In this document: in pieces, positions 57,778 through 64,000 of the stretch | Position numbering within the stretch: position 1 is the first letter of the stretch | Layout of the letters: the number at the start of each line of letters is the position of its first letter | DNA from: Haloplasmataceae bacterium | Lineage (GTDB): Bacteria; Bacillota_I; Bacilli_A; Haloplasmatales; Haloplasmataceae | NCBI GenBank assembly: GCA_029240795.1 | Contig: JARDZP010000005.1 | Span: 29,767-93,766, forward strand | Reading direction: 5' to 3' | Length of the DNA stretch: 64,000 nucleotides | The notes under the pieces: model-generated | Told to the model about the DNA's origin: nothing | What the model saw: the letters and a program-made list of their open reading frames with translations, nothing else | The model's database searches: none | Program-made: the position numbers and the translations under genes

Positions 57778-60552
57778 GTGAGAAAAAAGTATTCTAGAGG
57801 AGGATTATTCTTTTTTGTTTTATTATGTTTATTGTGTTTTTTTGTTGGAATAACAAAAAGTTTTGCATATGACATACCAGAAACTAATCCTTTATTTCAA
57901 ACACAATCAGACGATGCTTATACTTGGTTAAAATTGCAACATGAATTAGCTAAACTAGATTCTGGGGATCCAAGTGGGTTGGTAGATAGTTTTGAAGATT
58001 TTTCTGGACTAAATCAGCCCATAACTGAAGCATTTACGTATGATCAAGCAGTCGCAGCAATTGCTTTTTTAGTTAAAGGTGATATAGACCACGCTGAATC
58101 AGTCTTATCAACATTACAACAGCTACAAGATCCTGATGGTTCTTGGTGTAATTCGTATTGGTATAATGGATATTGGGGTGCTGAACTTAGAAAACATGTG
58201 GGTCCAGCTATATGGGTAGCACTAGCTGTACAAAATTATGAAGTAATAACAGGCGATACCACAACTTACCACAATATGGCGATAAAAGCTATTGATTGGT
58301 CACTTCAATTCCAAAAAGAAAACGGGGGAGTGGCAGGTGGGCAAACAACTTGGGACATTCAAAATGTTTGGACCAACGAAGTTTGGACTGGAACTGAACA
58401 TAATATTGATATATATCCTGCATTACTATATTTTGCCTCAACAACACCTGTTAAAGAAGTTGCTTATACAAATGCAGCTATAAAGGTTAGATCATTCTTA
58501 AATAATGTTGTGTGGGATAAAGAAAACAATCGTTTTTATGGTGGCTATAAAAATGACACTAAATTAGTTGACCCATTTGTGCCACTTGATGTAAACCCAT
58601 GGAGCGTCATGGCTTTAGGTGTATCAGATGGAGAAATAGATTATGCAGCATCTTTAGATTATATCGAAAACGCTTCAGGTGATCCCATTACTGGAAATGG
58701 TACATTGGAACACCCAAAATATGTTTATTCATTAACTTATAATGATGTTGGTGACTTAATGACAGGCTATGATTTTGATTGGCAAAGTGATCATGGGGTA
58801 GGCAATCCTAAATGGGGAGGTGGATTCTATGACGCTGATATATGGTTAGAAGGATCTACGTTTATGGCTGGTGCGTATTATGCACGAGGCGATGATGATA
58901 AAGGTGATTCAATTTTAATGGAAATAGCGAGTAAACTAGGAACTAATGGACCCAGTTTAGGTGGACTACCTTATTCCCTAAAAGGAAGTAACAATAATTA
59001 TTGGCGCATGTTACAACAAAATTGTGTATCAAGTACGGGTTGGTTTGTGATTATTGCGGCTAAATGGAATCCTTTTACTGCTTCTCATTTATCTTTAGTA
59101 GAGCAGGTAAGTAAACCACAATTTAGTTTAGGTAGTGGATCTTATCCTAGTAGCAAAGAAGTTACTATTACTTCTGTTACTGAAGGAGCTACAATTCGTT
59201 ACACATTAGATGGTTCAGTACCCAATGAAACATCTCTAATTTACAATGGTCCAATTACTGTATCGGAAACACTTGAATTAAAAGCAATCGCTTATAAAGA
59301 TTCAATAAAAGCTTCTCAAGTTGTTATCGCAAAATATTTTATAAATGATACAGTTAGCTATCCTACATTTAACTTGAAAAATGGTAGTTATTCAGGACCA
59401 CAACAAGTAAGTATTTCTACATCCACAAATGATGCGGTTATAAAATATACGATTGATGGGACAGTTCCTAATATTAATTCACTCACTTATACTGGACCGT
59501 TTATCATTACTGAAGATATTACAATTACTGCAATGGCAGTCAGGGATGGATTTAAAAATTCATTAACTACAAGAGTAAACTATGTTATTCAAACTCCACT
59601 AGATCAGCCAACATTTAGTGTTTCTAGTGGTCAATATAATAGTGCTCAAGTTGTTTCAATTTTAAGTAATGAATCAAATACTTTAATTAGATATACTGTC
59701 GATGGTTCGATACCTACTACAGAGTCACCCATCTACACGACTCCAATAACGATTTCAAGTACTAAAACAATAAAATCATTTGTACAAAAAGAAGGCAAAG
59801 GAGATTCGGAAATAGCTGAAGCAACCTATACCATTAACTCTGCTTCTTTTAGTGCAGAAATAATAGAAACAGGAAGTAGTGCTACCGTTTATTTTAATGC
59901 AGGTGCTACTTGGGTAGATATTCATTACAAAATCAATAATAATGGGCAACAAAATGTAAGAATGATTGATAATCCTGAAAAAAATTATCAAGAAGTAATC
60001 ATCAATAATGTTAAACCAGGTGACATTATTTCTTACAATTTTACATATATGAAAGGTGTAGGAGCAAAAGATACTGAATGGACCACTTATACAATAGGAA
60101 CACCACCTGTAAATCAAGAAAAAGTAACCATTCCAGTAGTAAGTTTGGCAAGTGGCACCTTCACAGAAAAACAATCCGTTACAATAACATGTGATACGGT
60201 CGGAGCAGTAATTAAATACATAATTGATGACAATCCACTTGAAGTTTCAGTTGTATATACAGTACCAATTACAATTTATGGTACTGCAAATTTAAGAGTG
60301 TATGCTACTAAAGAGGGGTTTAAAGACTCTGATGTACTTTCAGTTTTATATAAAATTAATTTACCAGTAGATGAAGAAGAAGAGCCAATTTTTGTACCAA
60401 ATGAACCAGTAGATCCAATAGATCCGATAAATCATAAAGACCCCATAAAGACTAAAGGAAATAATACAAGTTTTTTCATAATCGGTGGAGTAGTTCTAAT
60501 CATTTTAGCAGCAGGGGGATATTTAGTTGTTAAAAAAGATAAAACCGTTTAA
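57778..60552 (+). CDS. Surface carbohydrate-active protein: alpha/alpha-toroid domain, CHB_HEX_C-type repeats, CBM56-like module, membrane anchor
   Basis: The 924-aa protein has a signal peptide ending near KSFA-YD. Residues about 40-435 look like an alpha/alpha-toroid hydrolase domain (QLQDPDGSWCNSYWYNG, TGTEHNIDIYPALLYFA, GGGFYDADIWLEGSTFM); I cannot assign a GH family. Chitobiase/hexosaminidase C-terminal-type repeats start at about 446, 527, 608 and 784 (I/V-RYT.DGS.P...S..Y..P). Between the last two is a CBM56-like beta-glucan-binding module (WVDIHYKINNNGQQNVRM). The end is a Pro/Asp linker and a membrane helix (SFFIIGGVVLIILAAGGYL) without LPXTG. Start GTG after AGGAGG. The gene lies where Bacillus has mltG. 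Confidence 0.82.
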   Translation: MRKKYSRGGLFFFVLLCLLCFFVGITKSFAYDIPETNPLFQTQSDDAYTWLKLQHELAKLDSGDPSGLVDSFEDFSGLNQPITEAFTYDQAVAAIAFLVKGDIDHAESVLSTLQQLQDPDGSWCNSYWYNGYWGAELRKHVGPAIWVALAVQNYEVITGDTTTYHNMAIKAIDWSLQFQKENGGVAGGQTTWDIQNVWTNEVWTGTEHNIDIYPALLYFASTTPVKEVAYTNAAIKVRSFLNNVVWDKENNRFYGGYKNDTKLVDPFVPLDVNPWSVMALGVSDGEIDYAASLDYIENASGDPITGNGTLEHPKYVYSLTYNDVGDLMTGYDFDWQSDHGVGNPKWGGGFYDADIWLEGSTFMAGAYYARGDDDKGDSILMEIASKLGTNGPSLGGLPYSLKGSNNNYWRMLQQNCVSSTGWFVIIAAKWNPFTASHLSLVEQVSKPQFSLGSGSYPSSKEVTITSVTEGATIRYTLDGSVPNETSLIYNGPITVSETLELKAIAYKDSIKASQVVIAKYFINDTVSYPTFNLKNGSYSGPQQVSISTSTNDAVIKYTIDGTVPNINSLTYTGPFIITEDITITAMAVRDGFKNSLTTRVNYVIQTPLDQPTFSVSSGQYNSAQVVSILSNESNTLIRYTVDGSIPTTESPIYTTPITISSTKTIKSFVQKEGKGDSEIAEATYTINSASFSAEIIETGSSATVYFNAGATWVDIHYKINNNGQQNVRMIDNPEKNYQEVIINNVKPGDIISYNFTYMKGVGAKDTEWTTYTIGTPPVNQEKVTIPVVSLASGTFTEKQSVTITCDTVGAVIKYIIDDNPLEVSVVYTVPITIYGTANLRVYATKEGFKDSDVLSVLYKINLPVDEEEEPIFVPNEPVDPIDPINHKDPIKTKGNNTSFFIIGGVVLIILAAGGYLVVKKDKTV

Positions 60553-60595
60553 ATCAAGCTAAGCTTGTTTAAAAATTTATAAGGTAGAGGGAAAA

Positions 60596-63500
60596 ATGAT
60601 TATGAGATTGTGTTCTAAAAAAATCATTATGAGTTTAATGATTTTAATTTCACTTTTAACAGTATCAGCATGAAAAAAAGATTCTGAAAAATGTTAAATG
60701 ATGCTTTGGTATTCATTGAAGAGAATTTGACAATGAATGTTACTTCAGACTTTCTATTACCAGAATTAAATGATGATTTTAATGATGTTACGATAGAATG
60801 GTCTAGTAGTAATACTGCAATTATTGGGAATGATGGAAATTTAATTCAACCTAATTTTGATACTGAAATCAATATAACAATTAAGTTGAGTTATAAAGAC
60901 AAAAGTTTAGAGAAAGTTGTAAAAGTAACAGCTGTAGGTAAATCTGAACAAACAAGAGTTGAAGAAGCAAAAGCAACGCTAACAATCCCAACAGAATTAA
61001 TTAGTGAAAATTTGACATTACCAATAAGTAATCATACAAATGGTGCTAGTATTTCATGGGCAACATCAAACTCAGATGTTATAAGTAATACTGGGGTAGT
61101 AACGAGAACAAAAGTTTTAGAAACAGTAACATTGACTGCAACATTAACTATTGGTGCTGCGTCAGCAACAAAAGAATTTACTGTAACTGTAAATAAAGTT
61201 AATATTGTGAGTGAAACATTTACTCCCATTACAAAATTAAACTATATTTATGGGGAAGAATTAGATTTAGATGGTGGAGAAGTAACTGTTACATACGAAG
61301 AAAATATCGTTGATCATGTTGATTTAGAAATAGGAATGATTAGTAACTATGATAAAAACACATTAGGTAATCAAGAAGTTGCAGTAACTTATAATAGTAA
61401 ATCCTTTAAATTTAATGTAAATGTGTTAGATCAAATTGAAACTTTAATATTAACTAACCCAACAAAATTAGAGTACATTTATGGAGAACCAATAGATATA
61501 ACAGGAGGTTTATTAAAAGCAACTTATAAATCAGGAAAAATAGAAGATGTAACTATATTATCTTCAATGATTAGTGGTTATAATTCTAATGTGTTAGGAA
61601 ATCAAACTGTAAAAGTGACAATTGATGGTAAAGAAAATACATTTAATGTAGTTATATTAGACAAATTAGAAAAAACAGAATTAGTAGCACCAACAAAGAT
61701 TCAATATTTTGTTGGTGAAGAATTAGATTTAACAAATGGATTAATCAAGAAAACATATAAATCAGGACTCATTGAAACATTCAATTTAGAACTTGTAATG
61801 GTAAGTGGATATGATAAAAATATCACTGGAGATCAAAATTTGACTGTAACATATGAAACAAAACCTTATTTTTATGATGTCGAAGTGGTTGATGAAGTTA
61901 CAGAATTAACTCCACCTACTAAAGTAGAATATTTATATGGTGAAGAATTGGATTTAACGGGAAGTGCACTTAAAACAACAAATAGTTTAGGTGAAATTAC
62001 TAATACTCCTATTACAATGGATATGGTAAGTGGTTATGATCGAATGACATCAGGAAATCAAACTGTAACAGTGACTTACGAAGAACAAGTATTTACGTTT
62101 GTAGTTACAGTAGCTGATAGTACAGCGATTAAATTACCAACTCCATTTGGTATTGTAACGACTCCAACTGGCATTAACTGGGGCTTAAGTGAAGAAATTC
62201 GTCATGCTACTGGATTTAAAGTTTATATTGAAGGTGTAGTTGGATCCCCTTTTACAACCAAAATATTCGGTAGTTTTAATATTATCGATTTAAATTTAGA
62301 GCCTGGAACTTATAGTATAAGTCTTCAAGCGTATGGAGATGGAATAAATTATGCAGATTCTGATTTATCCGGTACAATCGAATTAACAGTTCATGAAGTA
62401 GATCAATTAGCAGCTCCTACAGGTATTGTAACTAATGATACAGGTATAGTTTGGGGTGCAGTAGGAAATGCGGTTAGTTATAAAGTCAATATTGAAGGTG
62501 TAGTTGGTTCGCCATTTACATCGAATATCGCATCATTTAACTTACTTGATATAGGCTTAATACCTGGAAATACATATATTATTAAAATTCAAGCAATTGG
62601 AAACGGAATTCATTTTACAAATTCCGATTTATCAGTTGAATATAGTTATACCGTTCCAGAGAGTGTAAAAATATCATCTCCAAATGGCATAGTCCCAACC
62701 CAAACTGGATTTAACTAGGGTGCACAACCTACAGCATCAGGATTTAAAGTATATATTGAAGGCGTTGTTGGTTCACCATTTAATGTACCAGCTGGTCAAT
62801 ATACATTTAATATTAGTACATTGAATTTACTACCAGGTGAATATAATGTTACATTTCAAGCTCTTGGTAATGGTTCAATATTACTTGATTCAGATTTAAC
62901 AGATGTATTTCATTTAATAATCAATGATCCAAATCAAAGTGTAAAATTAGCGACTCCTTTTGGAATAGTCTTAATTGAAACTCATTTAGAATGGGCAGCA
63001 ATCGGTAATGCTCAAAATTATCTAGTTTATATTGAAGGTGCAGCTAGTTCACCATTTATGACAATCGGACCAACTATTGAAATGCTTGATAAAGGATTAA
63101 CACCAGGCAAGACATACAATGTACGTATTCAAGCGATTGGAAACGGCACAACTTATTTAGATTCAGATCAGTCTGGCATATTTACTTTTAATTGTCCAAG
63201 TAATGTTAAACTAGCAACTCCTTTTGGAATAGTTAAAACAGATTTTGGTTTTAACTGGGGAGCTCAACCTACAGCAACGGGGTTTTACGTCTATGTTGAA
63301 GGTGTAGTTGGTTCACCATTTAATGTACCAGCTGGTCAATATACATTTAATGTTATAAACCTTAACTTACCAATAGGAACTTATGAAATTAAAATTCAAG
63401 CTAAAGGAAACGGTGGCACATTATTAGATTCAGATTTATCAAGTATACTAACATTTGATATAGTTGAAGTAATCGAAGAAGTGAATTTAGCGATTGGTGC

Positions 63501-63864
63501 ACTAGCTACATCTAATAGTGGTGATGCTTCTGCTCCTCAAGCCATCGATAATAATATGTCATCTAGATGGGAAAGTGCACATGGTAATGATGATGTGCAA
63601 ATTACAATTAATCTAGGTGAAGTAAAAATGATTAATACTGTAGTATTGAAATGGGAAGGGGCATACGCAAAACAATATAAGCTTCAAGTTTCAAATGACA
63701 ATATCAATTTCACTGATGTATATGTTGAAACTAATTCAAATGGTGATACGGATCATATAACATTAGAAAATATAAATGCACAATATGTCCGTATGCAAGG
63801 TATTGAAAGAGCTTTAGTATATGGCTATTCATTACTTGAGTTTCAAATCTACTATGTTATCTAA
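60596..63864 (+). pseudogene. Broken surface lipoprotein gene: Ig-like repeats, fibronectin-like repeats and C-terminal CBM32
   Basis: The frame from ATG 60596 gives a lipoprotein signal (MSLMILISLLTVSA), then TGA (60671-60673) exactly where the lipobox Cys should be. A -1 slip near 60685-60692 (GAAAAATG; one A too few) is needed to join the long frame starting at 60691. That frame holds an atrophied-Ig module, four Bacterial Ig-like group 3 repeats (YIYGE.LDLTGG...SGYD...GNQ.V.VTY) and about six repeats of some 90 residues (ATPFGIV...W...VYIEGVVGSPF...LDSDLS). A TAG at 62716-62718 replaces the Trp codon kept in sister repeats. The end is an F5/8 type C (CBM32) domain (NLAIGALATSNSGDASAPQA). 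Three lesions mark it as decaying, unless they are sequencing errors. Confidence 0.8.
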
Positions 63865-63900
63865 ACAATCATTAATTTAAACTACAAAAGTTAGGAACTA

Positions 63901-64000
63901 TGTGAACTGCTCCCTGTCAAGTGGACAGTGTAAAAAAATAAAAATATTAACTTGCTAAGGCTTGATTTCGATATTCAATCGGAGTCAAGTCTTTTAATCT
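63901..64000 (-). mobile_element. End of an IS3-family insertion sequence, truncated by the window edge
   Basis: The terminal sequence TGTCCACTTGACAGGGAGCA (reverse strand, ending near 63908) followed by GTTCACA is a typical IS3-group end. Just inside is the C-terminus of OrfB. The rest lies beyond the window. It sits 37 bases after the broken surface gene. Confidence 0.8.
63947..64000 (-). CDS. IS3-family transposase OrfB, C-terminal fragment (partial)
   Basis: The minus-strand translation is RLKDLTPIEYRNQALAS followed by stop. This is the standard ending of IS3-family integrase-type transposases (...L.PVEYR.QAL). Only 17 codons are in the window, so intactness cannot be judged. Confidence 0.82.
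   Translation of the reverse strand, partial: RLKDLTPIEYRNQALAS

Noticed and set aside
60671..60673. UGA read as an amino acid (selenocysteine or Trp) in the lipobox
   Set aside because: A frameshift and a TAG follow in the same gene, no SECIS-like support was seen, and intact genes use TGA as stop.

Overview
The window is about 70% A+T and uses the standard stop codons: hutH and hutI end in TGA, and no intact gene has an internal TGA. Start sites carry strong AGGAGG-type ribosome binding sites and there are many T-tailed terminators. Gene content and order (rarA, mnmA, recD2 and a YrzQ-like small ORF at one end; a YrrI-type permease, T-box, alaS, ruvX and yrzB at the other) resemble the alaS region of Bacillus. 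This suggests a low-GC Bacillota/Mycoplasmatota-type organism that keeps UGA as a stop, for example from the Haloplasma, Izemoplasma, Acholeplasma or Erysipelotrichia side. Two surface proteins end in a membrane helix plus a basic tail with no LPXTG motif, which fits a lineage with little or no sortase anchoring. The species cannot be fixed from the sequence.

Layout: 1-1851 is the C-terminal bulk of a surface protein with tandem Ig-like repeats. 1906-7007 holds DNA-maintenance and tRNA-modification genes (rarA, mnmA, recD2, a YrzQ-like ORF). 7293-12064 is a pyruvate dehydrogenase operon (pdhABCD), facing a lipoate-protein ligase gene. 13585-19756 is an oligopeptide ABC importer (oppBCDFA). 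Next come an Amidase_6 protein and a guanine-riboswitch-controlled guaA-guaB pair.

25037-31385 is a histidine-degradation operon (hutH, hutU, ftcD, hutI, fchA), preceded by a decayed IS1182-type transposase. A lipoprotein gene, tryptophanase and small membrane proteins follow. 36179-45790 is an overlapping operon for glutamate fermentation by the methylaspartate route: citC, citX, citG, glmS, mutL, glmE, methylaspartate ammonia-lyase, citD, citE, citF and a possible small last ORF. Then come a hydrolase relic, a DUF3307/SatD pair, tldD-tldE, a 1-kb segment bounded by 33-bp inverted repeats around a lipoprotein gene, a DUF362 protein, the permease-alaS-ruvX-yrzB block, a large carbohydrate-binding surface protein, a broken second surface-protein gene, and the end of an IS3-family element.

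How the genes work together: the window encodes almost all of a path from histidine to urocanate, imidazolonepropionate, formiminoglutamate, glutamate, 3-methylaspartate, mesaconate, citramalate and then acetate plus pyruvate. Pyruvate can enter the PDH complex encoded upstream. The only missing step is mesaconate hydratase. Peptide import (Opp) and tryptophanase fit an amino-acid-fermenting lifestyle. Sequences resembling CcpA cre sites lie at the hut promoter, near the citC promoter and upstream of the carbohydrate-binding surface protein, so sugar status may control these modules. Relative to Bacillus, the roughly 45 kb between the YrzQ-like ORF and the YrrI-like permease gene looks like a large accessory or rearranged block.
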